This document shows, in pieces, positions 12,331 to 23,929 of a stretch of 64,000 bases of DNA. Both the position numbers and the translations under genes were made by a program. The stretch lies in NCBI GenBank assembly GCA_013398955.1, contig VWPU01004883.1, positions 434,001-498,000 on the forward strand, in the 5' to 3' direction. The stretch's first letter is position 1; every line of letters begins with the position of its first letter. The stretch is from Callaeas wilsoni. Lineage: Eukaryota > Chordata > Aves > Passeriformes > Callaeidae. The notes under the pieces are model-generated. The model did no database searches. It was not told the origin of the DNA and saw nothing but the letters and a program-made list of their open reading frames with translations.

Positions 12331-13610
12331 AACTCGGTGCTGGATGGTGTAACACTCCATTGTGAAATCCCTGCAGGAGCCTTTGATGCCGGCATCTTCC
12401 AGACGAGACGTAGAGCTTATCAGCTCAAATAACACAACTGTCTTTTATCCTTTGTGTCCCAAGCCTGCTGCTTTGGCACTTATATTTGTAATTCGTTGCC
12501 TGGCTCTGGGTCTGGATCCATCTGGGCAGGCAAACTGTCTATCTGTCTGCATTGCTGAGATATTTGTGTGTGCCCCGAGGGACCTGAGCACCTAAGCTCT
12601 GCTTATCTTCATTGATGCTTAGGTTCCTAATTGGTTAAAAGTCATTTTGGAAAGGTGGTCTTAAGGGCTGTAAGCTTGTAGATGCTTTCAAAATGACTTC
12701 CCCCAGGCCAGGCTGTCCATCTTTCCCTGGGACTGCATCCCTGGTCTGGTCTGGCTTCCAGAGATGCCCGTGCACTTCCAGCTCTGCTGTCCCTCCCTTC
12801 CAGATCAGTGCCAGCCCACGGACCTGCCCGCCTTTCACCAGCACTACATTTTCTTCAAAAAAGGACAAATGAGGTAGAAGAAGAAAAGGTGAAAACATGA
12901 TAATAGCTGTGGGAAAAGGCCGCCGCTAAAGATTTGACAATGCTGGAAATAGAGGCTCAGAGAAAAGTTTTTCTCCAAAAATTATTCTTTTCAATCTCAA
13001 CAGCACACTGAAGAGAAGTTTAAGCACACTTTTTAGCACCTTTTGTACTCAAATTCGAAATTCACCTGTCTAACCAAGCAATAACAGAAATAATCTTTTT
13101 TATCCAGCTGCACATTTTGCTACAGAAATTTGTTTCCATTAAGCTATTCCCTTTTGTCCTCTTAGAAAGCATATTTTAAATAATAACAGTGTAAAAAAAA
13201 TTACATACTACCCAAAAAACTCAACCCTGTCAACCATGCACTTCTATACAAAAGTTATCTCCTTCTTTCAATGGATTGATGAAAACCGTTTTCATAATGT
13301 CAAGGTGGAGATGAGGAAGAGGGAGAAAATTTCTAAGTGCCCAGCACAGCTAGTCATTTGAACAGGGAACATGGGGCAAAATCTGGTCTTAGAAAACTGA
13401 GCTACAGCTCCAGCATGAACCTGATGTTCTTTTACTGCTTTGTAAAAGAGAATTTTGTAGAAGTTGGGATGGAGGCACACACTGCACTTCTCATCTGCAG
13501 GGGAGAAATACTGTGCTTTTTCTTTATTCCCTAAATCTCAACAGAAGAATGTGAATTCAATCTTTAAAAAAAGAAAAAAACGCAACCATGATAACTTTCC
13601 CTGCTACCAC
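12330..13610. other. Unique spacer, AT-rich in 12900-13570
   Basis: The first half is ordinary; 12900-13570 is AT-rich with A-runs near 13193 and 13566. I saw no repeat boundaries and no exon-like segment. Confidence 0.5.
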
Positions 13611-14080
13611 CCTTTCAGGAGTGCAGCAGCCACAGCTGAGCTGCTGAGGGTTTCCCCAGGAAGGTCAGCACTCAGAGAAGAGTCCCACCAGGAACCACCC
13701 CAGGAACAGCAGTGTGAGAAACAACCCTGGCTCGCTGTCCTTGTCTGCATCAGACTCTTTCACACTGGAAATTAATACCATGAGGCTCCCCTTAACCAAC
13801 CACTCCTGGGGAGGATTTCCCAGCACTGGAGCCCTCTCCAGAAAGACCTGCTCCATCCCTGCTGGCTCTCTCCCACAGGCAGCTGTCTCCCACCAGCTAC
13901 TCCTCTCACTCCAGAGACGCCACGGACAAGGTCACCCCTCACCTCTGAGCCCGTGTGTCACTGCTGGTTCTAGCCACAGTCCTGAACGTCTCCTAGTTGC
14001 TGTCCTCAGGGGCTGGGAGGCACGCTGGACACGGCATTCGGGATCCCACGAGGTGGTCACCAAGCCCAGTATCTGAACTG
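13610..14080. other. Unique spacer, nothing recognised
   Basis: GC-richer sequence with overlapping frames on both strands and no family resemblance. Confidence 0.5.
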
Positions 14081-14084
14081 CAAG

Positions 14085-14410
14085 GATAAAAGAGAAAGCA
14101 TAAGAGGGAGTTTCATCAGAGGGGATAAAAGATTGATTGATGGCTTGATTAACACCAAGCCATCCCAGAGACAGAACCGCTGCTTAAGCCATGGATCGAA
14201 TACAGAGACGCAGGGACCAGAGGTGAAGGGGAAGAAGACCACAGGGAGGTCCAAATGAGAGCAGCTGCTCAACAGAGTAACCAAAAGGGAAAAGAAATCC
14301 ACTTGCCAGTGGAAGAGGGACTGTGAGAAATGCTGGAAGGCAACCTGGGACTGAAGTAAAAAGAATGGGACAAATGCCAGACAAGGATGGAAGAAGATGC
14401 AAGGAAGATG
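14085..14410 (+). repeat. Purine-rich tract
   Basis: The + strand is strongly biased to A and G (agaggaag/ggaaaag wording) over about 320 bases. This explains the T/C-rich, leucine- and serine-rich open frames on the minus strand (14057-14498). Confidence 0.5.
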
Positions 14411-14759
14411 GATAGCTCTGGGCATGCCCAGGGCAGATGGTACAAAACATCAATGCAGAGCTCCTGGAGGAGTGAGGAGCCACTGCCACCACCAGCACCA
14501 GCCAGCCAGTATATGCAGGTTTTAATAAGCTTAGTGATCCTCGTTACACCTGAAGATTGGTCTCATAAATGTCTTTTTAAATCTTCAGTGTGGTTTTACT
14601 GCTCTCAGTGGTCAGTTCCCACACCCTTGTTGTTTTTCTATTACTTTTGGATGCCTGGCTGGCCAGGGCTCTCTCTGCTTCCCACTGCTGTCAGCTCCTG
14701 CTCACCTGTGATGCCAAACAACCAGTACAGCAAGAAGAAGTGACACTGAGTGTAACAGT

Positions 14760-14880
14760 ACTCATCTCTGTGATATTCAGTGTCTTGTTTTATTATCATG
14801 AACATAGTAACAATAATAGCAATATTAGTGACAACCATTTTGTTACTCCTCCTGTTAGTAATATTCAGATGTGACCTAAG
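14760..14880. promoter_or_regulatory. Candidate island with SOX-like words
   Basis: AT-rich patch with AACAATAATAGCAATATTAG near 14809-14828 and a following ACCATTTTGTTAC, which resemble SOX-class AACAAT/ATTGTT cores. Short and unsupported beyond motif content. Confidence 0.2.
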
Positions 14881-16150
14881 AGGTATTTCAGAAAGACAAC
14901 ACAAATCCGGTGCAAGATCCAGGAGAATGGGGCAGTTAATTAAATGTCAGAGTGATGGACAGAGCTGGGACAAGCCTGGAACAATATCAGAGAGCTGGAC
15001 AACTTCTGACAAGCACAGGGAGATGGATGGATCTGGGACACGTCCCAGACCTCTCCTCCAGCAGACACAGAACCCTTCTACCCACACACATCTTTAAACA
15101 CAACATTGCTCCCTCTCTGTCACTGCTTCATTGACTTAAGCAGGTGAGGAAATTTGCTGGGGGAAGCTGCCTTTCAAGCCATGTCACTGATCACAGCCTG
15201 ATCAGTGACATTTTTATACCTCCAAATGGTGCAAAGGAAATAAAGAGCCCCATTGAAAATGACAGTGTCTTAGAAGCGTGTTTTACCAGCAAATGTGTGA
15301 ACTCACAGCAGGTTTATTTTGCAAAAGGTTTCTTCTCGTTTTTCCAAACTAGACATTCATAAGAGAGGCAGGTGGTGGCCAGGGAATATGGAGAGAGAAT
15401 GGCAGCCGGAGGGTGTTCCAAACCTCCAAGAATATTAGAGAACAAAAGGAAGCCTGTGACAGATACCGGGCAATCTGTAAGTCATCAGGAAGAGTGGAGA
15501 GCATAACAGACTAATCAATCAGGCAGACAAGGGTGAAGTGTCATGGGGAGGCAATAGGTAGCTGGAGGTCAGTTATGAAATATAATCTCTAAATTGGAAG
15601 GAGAAGGGCAGCAGCACAAGAACAATGACAGGTGTTTGAATGCAGGTAGGTGAACGTTGGATTGGTGATTTCCAGGAGAGTGAATGTCGGATGGGAATAT
15701 TATGGGGGTAAGGAAAAATAACCTGGTATTTCATAGACAGGCACATATTCTGCGAAGTGAAAGGCCGAGCTGGCGAGACTTTAAAGTGTTCCATTTCAGA
15801 AAATGCTGCTGGAAGACAGACGGTGGGGCTCCCTGGTGCTTGTTCCTCTGAGTTTCCAGAAAAAGTTTGTCAGGTTAGAAGCAAAAAAAAAAGTGAGGTT
15901 TTCCTAAGTGTAAATCCAGCAAATAACAGCTGGGATCTGAAAGCCAAGACAGATCCTTTCTAGCTGGTGCTTTCTCATCTGCATGTGTAATCTCTAATGC
16001 AGTTAGCTGAGATGCAGGGAAGTTGCACACTGCCACGCATGAGAAGATGGGGATTCTGCAGGTGAATTTAATTACTCCTTCCACAGAGAAAGTGGGAGTC
16101 AATAAGGCACCACTCACCCTCCATTAGCTAACTGGGCTGCACAGGCCCAA
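14880..16150. other. Unique spacer, nothing recognised
   Basis: Mixed sequence with a 10-A run near 15883-15892 and no recognisable repeat or gene. Confidence 0.5.
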
Positions 16151-16159
16151 CAAGAAACC

Positions 16160-16510
16160 AGGCAGCATCATTTACTGCTCTTTCTAAGCTAAGCAGGGAT
16201 AGCACCGTTACACTCGAAGAAAAGCTTGACTTAACATGAAGTAATTTCTACCAACACTTTTCTGACCTTAACTGTGTATTACAAAGGTGTCACACAGTCC
16301 TAAGAACAGTCAGACCCAAGCAATTAGAGCTGAATGAACAATTCCTAATGAATAATCGTTTGGCAAACTTCGCCTCATTTTACGCTCACGAAACATTCAC
16401 ACACAGATTGCAAAGTCCTCACATTTCTTTGTCAATGGATATAACTTTCTGCTTTTTTCTGCTGAGCAAATAGCAACGTAACAGTTCATTGAAAAATCTA
16501 CATTCAAGCA
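16160..16510. promoter_or_regulatory. Candidate island with T-box-like site
   Basis: About 350 bases of AT-richer unique sequence with AAGGTGTCAC at 16283-16292, close to the T-box half-site AGGTGTGA, and GAATAATCG near 16349. No coding frame. This is one of the more enhancer-like stretches by composition. Confidence 0.33.
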
Positions 16511-16514
16511 CAGG

Positions 16515-17780
16515 CTGAGTGGATGAGTTATGCCAGACACGTGGTGCTGTTCCTTCAGTTCTTCCACTGGGTGAGGGATCAGAGCAGCTCCAAGAAGTGC
16601 AAATCAGGACTGCTACCTCTCTTGTTTGAAATTCCCTTTTGCCAAATCTGTCAGTGCTGGAGCACGTTGACTGGGCTGAGCCATGGAGATGGGCAATGTG
16701 GGAAGGGAGCCAGCTGTGGTTCCCCTACAAGTGATGGAGAAGGCCAGGTATCGTCAAAGCCACTGGAGAGGTAGACACCAAGGACATGCTGGAGAACCTG
16801 GAGACCTTAAGATGATGACCCTGACTCCCTTAAACCCTTAAAACCACTTGCTTAACTCTCCACGCCCCGTGCTGGCCAGGGCTGTGGAGAAAGGGGCAAG
16901 GTGAGCAGCCCAGGAGGTGGAAGCACTGGTGAGGCTGGACCAAGGCTGGCAGCTGACCTGGCTGAGGGAGCTGAGAACAATGTCTGCTGTAACATGCAGG
17001 AGGATAACAGAGAGTGGGGCAATAAATCAGGCTCTCAAGGCAGAGCATATTAGGAGATCAATGGGACAGACATTAGACCAAAGGAGCAAACTCCAGAGAG
17101 ACAGGAGCAATTCTTTTCCTCCTCCTTCTCCCCTGTTGCTAAGGATTTTTTCTTCCCATTTAATACCATCCTCATTGTTTTTAAATGAACAGCAAAGCCG
17201 GTGGGTTCCACGTGGCATTAGCAATGTCTTTGTGAAAGGGAAAACGACTGGCTCCTAGCAGGATTTGATAAAAGCCTCTCCAAGTTCTGAGTGATTTACA
17301 GCAGGAGAAAACAAACACGGACTGATACAAATGCAGAGAGAGGCAGAGCCGGCACCGACATCCAGGTACACTCAATTACCAATTCATCAGCCCAAGTGAA
17401 CTTGAAGGGCTTTTCAAACTCTACACGGCTCTAAATTAAAGGAAATCTTTAGATGGATAACGTTCTGCAGTGGGGGAGAAGAAGACTAATTTGCTGATCT
17501 TCAGCTCAAGAGCCCTGGCCTTTCATGGGCAAAGGGCCACAGGAAAGGGGTGCAGGTGGCAGCTCCCACTCCCCACATGGGACCAGGGAATGGACCAAAC
17601 ATCAGGATGATGTTCACGCACTGTTGCAAAGCTGTCAGCACGCAGCTCTCCCTCTCTCCTCACCGTGCCAGTCCCCAAGCAGCCTTTTTTTCACCATCTC
17701 TACTAAAAATTTTGCTTTTACCTGACCTAGAGATAATCATGGCAAAGCTGTGAAAATAACCAATTTTTTGGTTCATTGGT
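16515..17780. other. Unique spacer, nothing recognised
   Basis: Mixed GC content with short frames only. No repeat, RNA or exon was recognised. Confidence 0.5.
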
Positions 17781-17786
17781 TGAACT

Positions 17787-17903
17787 AAAAAAAAAAAAAA
17801 AAAGAGGAAAAAAAAAATCACTGCACAGTGACCCCAAATTGGAATTGTCCAGGCTTTCCACAGCAAAATATATAAAAATATATATATATAAGATATATAT
17901 CTA
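17787..17903 (+). repeat. Poly-A and (TA)n low complexity
   Basis: A 17-base A run begins at 17787, is interrupted by GAGG, and resumes to 17817. After about 50 bases of unique sequence, an (AT)n-rich stretch spans 17867-17903. There is no identifiable retroelement 5' of the A run, so a retrotransposed tail is not supported. Confidence 0.85.
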
Positions 17904-17904
17904 T

Positions 17905-19339
17905 GGTCAAACAATGGTTTAATTCAATCTGAAACTAACACCCGGGGAATGTAATTTTTCCCTCCATCCCCTGCCCAGAAACCCATTTTTTCACAAGAAG
18001 AGATGATTTACAGCTTCCCAGCTCCACGCTCCAGCAGCACTGACACAGCCAAAGTGTTTGATATCTTCCCCTGTTCCATGAAGCTCCTCCGTGCTGGGGC
18101 ACGGGGCCCTTCTGTGCTATTCTGATACAAACTCCGAGGGGGTAGAACAGAAGGGGTCCGGCTGCTGAGAGACTGCAGGCAGCTCTTTGTTAGTTGTTCA
18201 GGCAGAAACTGTTTTGATTTCAGTGTCTAACTGATAACTTGGGGAAATCTTTGCAAAAGACAGTGCATCCTCCCCAGACCCCACCTGTGTGTGCTCAGTT
18301 GAGGGGTCCCGCGCTGCCAGTGCTGACAGAGCCCCAAGGCTATGGGGCTGTTCCCTGTTCCCCTGTTCCACGTCCTCCTCCCACAGGTTTGGAGAGCTGA
18401 ACCAGCATGAGAGCCCTGGGGCAGATGGAAGGGTGGGTGCTGAGCCCCGCTGCTGCTCAAATTTCTGGCAGAGAGGAGACTTTGGAGAGTTCCATGCCGT
18501 GATGTCTGTTCATCAGCAAGGAGAGCCGTGTCAGCCTCCAGCCTCACTCAGGGGTAGGGACTGCCTGCATCCCCCTTGAAGCTGCCAGCATCATCCCTCC
18601 TCCTGCCAGAAGCAGCATCAAGCCCTGAATTTTCCACTGGCTATCAGCCCTCCTCTTTCCTCTGGCCTCCTCCAAAGGCAGCAGCCGTCACTCACACATG
18701 CAGCTCCAAGGCTGGCTCTGAACTATTTAAAAGCACAGCAGGTATTTTAATTATTCACATCAAGCGCGCCTTGCTTGCTAACGACTCTCTGAAGCTGTCA
18801 TAGCTGCACGGGGCGGAGCAGAGCCCTGCCAGCAGCTTCCCATGGCCTGGCCTTAGGGCAAAGCCTGGGTCTGCAAAACAACCATGATCCAGTGCTGTCA
18901 CTGAGGGCAGAGATGGCACAGGGACACTTGGGTGAGGAGCACCCTGGCAGATCTGTCCCTTCCCACGGGCACTTGCCCACCCAACCCATTGTCCAACCTC
19001 CTGCCTGGCACCTTGCATTCTCCAGGGGTATCAGCCAAATGCTTTGCTGTTACTGCAAGCTGCTGTGCCCACACTGATAGATTAGCTCTTGTTGTATTTT
19101 AAGGGCACTGGAATTACCAAAATGCAAGGAAACACAGGGGTACTTATACAGCACAGCTGGGAGGCTTCAGATGAAGACACTGGAGAGGATGACACACTTC
19201 CTTGTTGCCTTGAGCTGCTCCCAGGGTTTGATGCAAGGAGCTGCTTTGGAAATCAAGCCCTTGCCACCCTGCAGCAATGTCTTTATCTGCTTCTTCCATC
19301 TCAGCACCATCAAAAATATTTGCTGCAATAGCATCACTC
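17905..19339. other. Unique spacer, one small AT-rich patch
   Basis: Ordinary sequence apart from a patch at about 18720-18760 (TATTTAAAAG, TTTTAATTATTCAC). Frames overlap on both strands and lack family resemblance. Confidence 0.5.
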
Positions 19340-19576
19340 TTCTAAGAGACACTAGGAAAAGGTTCTTCACCCAGAGAGTGTTTGGGCACTGGAACAGGCT
19401 CTTCAGGGAAGTGGCTGCAGCACCAAGCCTACCAGAGTTCAAGAAAAGTTTGGATAACTCTCAGGTGCCTGGTGTGATTCTTGGGGTTGGTTGTCTTGTG
19501 CAGAGCTAGGAGCTGGACTCAATGACCCTTTTGAACCCCTTCCAACTCAGGATATTCTATGATTCTGTGATTCTGA
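19340..19576 (+). mobile_element. CR1 LINE, 3' end fragment (5'-truncated)
   Basis: The plus strand matches the end of CR1 ORF2 and its short 3' end. The frame reads KRFFTQRVFGHWNRL followed by VAAAPSLPEFKKSLDN, the well-known CR1 C-terminal pattern. The sequence then runs into TCAATGACCC, CTTCCAACTCAGGATATTC and the tail TATGATTCTGTGATTCTGA at 19558-19576. Only about 237 bases remain, typical of the severe 5' truncation of CR1 copies. It is not autonomous. The 5' boundary is uncertain by about 10 bases. Confidence 0.93.
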
Positions 19577-20185
19577 CCCACATCCCTCCTTGGCAGAACA
19601 AGCTCAGCTTTTTTGAGGTGAAATATGCACAGAAATAAGGATGGTGTCCCACCCTTATGGCTGGAAGGAAGATAGCTTGTTTTGAAGGGAGCCAGGTTCA
19701 CCCCAGGCTCACAGAGGCTTTTCTCAGCTCTAGAGTGCAGGTGAGGGGCAGAGACAGGCATCTCACCTGCAGAAGCATCAGGGCTGTGGGTTCCTTCATT
19801 TTTACTTCACTGAGTCTCAATTAATTGTGAGCTTCCTTCAGGGACCTCAGGATTTCTATCTGAGGTTGATCTCTTTTCTTGGAGGTTCCTCTCAGTTATT
19901 TCCCTTATTTCTGGTAATTAAGTGGCTCTTCTTCCCCATCTTTGCTCACCATTACCTCAAGGTAAATTTGGAGGATTTTCAAGAATATTCAGCACCTGCT
20001 TTCCCCCACCTCAAGATCAGCAAGAGCCTCATCATGGGTAACCCTGAGCTCCAGGGCTCTTCTCTAGCAGCAGCTCCCCGTGGGCAAAGCCTGAGAGCAG
20101 AGAGGCCCCCACAGAAGCACATCCCCTAGTTGAGAGCTGGGCTCTTCAAGCCTCCTGGACCATCAGAGCCAGCCCCTCTCTTTTA
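19577..20185. other. Unique spacer, nothing recognised
   Basis: Sequence downstream of the CR1 fragment with no recognisable feature. Confidence 0.5.
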
Positions 20186-20189
20186 ACCT

Positions 20190-20345
20190 GCGTGGTTTTT
20201 AATGCTAATTTCCACCACATGCCCAATTCGAAGCTCTAATAATGAACAACTGCTTTCTTCCTTTCCTTCTGATTTCATATTCATGAGTCAGGGTTTCCTG
20301 GCACTAAGCGTAAATGCTAAACGGAAATCGCTGCACAGTGACACG
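20190..20345. promoter_or_regulatory. Candidate noncoding island
   Basis: Short AT-rich unique patch with TTTAATGCTAATTTCC near 20199-20214, CTCTAATAATGAAC near 20234 and an AP-1/MAF-like TGAGTCAGG near 20284. Candidate only. Confidence 0.25.
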
Positions 20346-20349
20346 TCTG

Positions 20350-20790
20350 TGTAGCTTCACTGTCCATTTATTTGCCTTTTCAAAGAGCTGCTGTGTTAAG
20401 CAAACATCTCTGCCTGGATCCTATCTGGAGGAGTTTGTCTGGTACGGCATGGTGCCTGCCGGGGTGGGGGAAGCGACTCGGTGTGATGGTGTCTCGCAGC
20501 TCTGGTTTTGCTTCAGGGTACTTCTTGCACAATAGTCTGAGCTCGGTGAATATCTCAACCTTTTCTGGAATATTTGCTTGAATCTTGGCAGGTTGTGTTC
20601 AGCTCTGACACAGCGAGGGATGAAGCAGGGAACTCCCTGAGAGAAACGCATCCATTGCTTTGGCTTGGGCTCCACTGAGGGCTCCTGCAGGCAGCAGTGG
20701 GCAGATGTCTTGGCAGGGGAAGCAAAGAGGCACCTGTAACATCACTGGGCAAATTATTTTTTCTGGCAGCTAGAAAATTCATAAACACAT
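20350..20790. other. Unique spacer, nothing recognised
   Basis: No repeat, RNA or exon signal was recognised. Confidence 0.5.
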
Positions 20791-20791
20791 G

Positions 20792-20844
20792 TAAAAAACA
20801 AAAACAAAACAAAACCAACAAACAAACAAAACAAAACAAAAAAA
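20792..20844 (+). repeat. A-rich (AAAAC/AAAC)n simple repeat
   Basis: Imperfect AAAAC and AAAC units run for about 53 bases. No SINE or LINE body was recognised upstream. Confidence 0.9.
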
Positions 20845-20899
20845 TGCAAACATTTCAGGATTCATCCAAACTTCCTGCTGTCCTCCAAATGAGACAAAA

Positions 20900-21130
20900 G
20901 ACATCTTGAAAAAAGTAATGTTTTCTATTAACCATATTGGTCAATATGTTTTTCAAGTATTTTCCTTGAAGATTGCACTTCCATGTTGAATTGAATTTTT
21001 AAAACAGCAAGAGCAAAAAATAATCTCAAAGCGAAAGTCAAAGGAATTAAATCTTCACGTATTTCAAGGCGAGCTGAAATGTTCTTCTCTGCAGAGATGT
21101 CACAGCTGCGTAGTTTCCAAACCTTGTAAC
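20900..21130. promoter_or_regulatory. AT-rich island with perfect palindromes
   Basis: AT-rich unique sequence with the 16-base inverted repeat CATATTGGTCAATATG at 20933-20948, followed at once by a second small inverted repeat (20952-20957 with 20965-20970). It could be a protein-binding palindrome or chance in AT-rich DNA. Confidence 0.27.
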
Positions 21131-23925
21131 CTGCCTGAGATGGAAGCTTTAGGCACACAGATTGGCACTCTGAAGTCTCCTCTCCACCAGTTCACCCTGC
21201 CCATGGGGTAACGCATCTGCCCACCTCTGCCAGGGAACCATTTGTCCCCTCGGAGACATGATCATCCTCACCTATCTGCTCTGCAATCATATGGGAACAG
21301 GAACCACTGTCCTGGGAGCAGGGACAACCATGTGGGGCTGGAGCTGGGCTGTGCTGGCCCTTGCTCACTGGTGTCTTCATGGGAACACCAGCTGAAGGTG
21401 GCTTTGCTCTAAGTCATGGGCTGGAAAGGGCAGCAGCCAACATCCAAGTATCTGGATTGCTCTGCCAGCTTTGCTCCTGCACTGGTCACCTCCATGGGGC
21501 AAGGTGGGCAGTGAGGAACTGCAGCAGTGGACTGGGTACTGGCAACTCCAGCTCTTTGGTTGTCCAGTGCTGGAGGCTTTCCCATCTCTCAGCTGCCTCC
21601 ACTGTGGTTTCCTTCTCCAAGGCTCTGTGGATGCTCCTTATGGTCTTGGTGCTCTGTTGCCTTCTGCAGTCATCCATTGCCTTTCCCTGTCTGCCTTTCC
21701 CCAAACACTTTAATAAACGAGCTCACAGGAAGGCAAGACAGAAGATGAGAGATGAATTTCAGACCACGAGAAATGAACTCACAAATGAGAGTGCTGCAAC
21801 CACCATCTGAAGAGCTGTGCTCCTGCTCATGGAGAACATCATATGTGGCATGTGTTCAATCAAAGTAATCAATGGGGACCACATTTTAAATATTATCTAC
21901 ATGCAACAGACTCCTTGGGAGGAAATAATACAGCAATATTTAATGGTGGCAATGATTCAGCAAGTAATAGATAGAAATGTTCCTCAAAACACCATCAACT
22001 TCTCATGGATAACTCCCAGATGGGACTGAGGGTAAAAACCCTTTCATTAAAAAGCTATCAGTTATGGTAAAACTGCCATATGTGGCTCACTGAGATTCTG
22101 ATTGTCAGTGACTGCAGCTTGAAAGCTGCTGTGAAATCAGAAAACTACTTCCCATTTGAACAGGGGGGTGGAAATCAGTCCTTTGGGACTGAAAGCACAG
22201 CTCGATCTGACACAGCTGAAGGTGTCTTACAGCTGGATGTCTAGGTTAAGGTAATTGTCTAGACTTCTTTTATCATCAGTGAACAGAGAGACGTGCACCA
22301 GCCCCCAGAGAGTGATTCATTCTTCCTGTCTTAAACATCTATTTTTGGATGGGATGAATTACACTCTGGAGGTGTTCAACTTTCTCCACTGACTGTGGAG
22401 TCTGGATGATGAACTTGGCCTAGACGCTTCACCTTTCTAGTGCTGAAACAGGGAGCGCTCCACCAGAGAAGACAACTCACGTTGTGGCAGTAGCGGTGGT
22501 AGGTTGGGAGCCCTTGGCCAACACCTGGTGAACAGACACAAGAGAAGCAGTTCCCTCAGCAGACAGGAGGTGAATGAGCAGAAATCATCATAAGCACACC
22601 CTGGAGTGATCTCAGTATTTTAAAAAGACCTGAGGACACGCTGGTGCCTGATTATCTCATCTAGCTCTTTTATGTCACGTGGGAGGTACAGATTACATCC
22701 AATTGCTTTCTAAGTGTGCCTTGAAAGGTGTAATTTTGCAGTCCTAGGAGGAAAGCAGGGACTGGTCTCTCAACTGAGTGCAGCCTTTCTAAAAGACCAA
22801 GCCTTTCACTGAGCTTGGGTTTTCCTGAGATTTGCAATTCCAAACTTCTACAAACCACCAATTTATTTCTGAGACATCAGCTGTATTCTTCTACCCATCT
22901 TCCCAGTCTTGAACAGCCATGTCTTGCAATTTTAAGGGTTTGGTTACAATCTTGAGAGCGATTTTGCAGACAGAAGGCTTCATGTCTCTGTTTTGCTGTA
23001 GTCCGGGGTCAATGCTAATAACCTTCACTGCAAAAATAATCCTACTGTGTTCTAGGAGGCTTCTTGCCATATGTATTCCATAAATAAATGAGATTATTAC
23101 CTTCCATGACTTCAGTGGGAGCCAGTTTCAGTCCTCTCAGAAGACCAAGATCTTAGTGCCAGCTCAGGTTTTAGATCTTAGAGTCATCTAAGCCACCTCT
23201 TAGAGCCATCCTGCCAAAACCTCTCCAGATTCCATCCTGCTATATAACATGGGACTGGTTTTCTGTGCAAAACCCAGGAACTCTACAGGAAAACCAGACA
23301 CTGCCATTTCAAAGATCAGCATGAGAAAATCAAACAGGGAACTAAATGGCAGGAGAAGTCACCAGAGGAAGGCCAGGCTGCCATCCACAAACAGCTCTCC
23401 AAAGGAAATGTTTGCAGCCGGTTGTGAGTGGAGCACACAAATTGCACAAAGTATGTCAGGACCCTTCTCCAAAGCCAACAAATGTAGAGGAAGAGTGGGG
23501 ATAAAATTAATGAGGCGAAGAGTTGTGAGCACTAATTCACCAGGAGAGAGGTTTGTGCTCTTTCCTGGGGGTGCTACTGCCAGGAACAGGATGCAGCTGA
23601 TGACAAAAAGCCGATGGCTGGAAGCCAAAGGGTTCCTTGGGGGCCAGGGAAATGCCTTGGAGACTTCAGCTCTCTACACCAATTGGCTCACACTCGTTGA
23701 AAAAAATTCCCAGTATTTTTTCCTGACTCATCTGGAAAATCAAGATGGATCATCCATATTTAACAGGCTATTCGCAGTGCTCATGGGAACGTGTTCAAGA
23801 CAAGGTAGAGCAAGACCTTCAGTTCACAGTGTGATACCAAAAGCAGCGCAGACATGTGAAGGGAGCACCCATCTGTCTATCCAGGAACATGGAACACACA
23901 GGATTCTGAGTGCCTAAGTGATATA
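21130..23925. other. Unique spacer containing one 222-codon frame
   Basis: No repeat or RNA gene was recognised. The stretch includes an uninterrupted plus-strand frame at 23249-23917 that has no family resemblance and is overlapped by an antisense frame (23359-23628). It is listed in the findings rather than called as a gene. Confidence 0.5.
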
Positions 23926-23929
23926 AATT

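Noticed and set aside
17787..17817. Poly-A run as a retrogene or SINE tail
   Set aside because: No retroelement or processed-gene body was recognised upstream, and no target-site duplication was seen.
23150..23250. Possible CR1-like words (TCATCTAAGCC, CCATCCTGCC)
   Set aside because: The match is too short and scattered to distinguish from chance.
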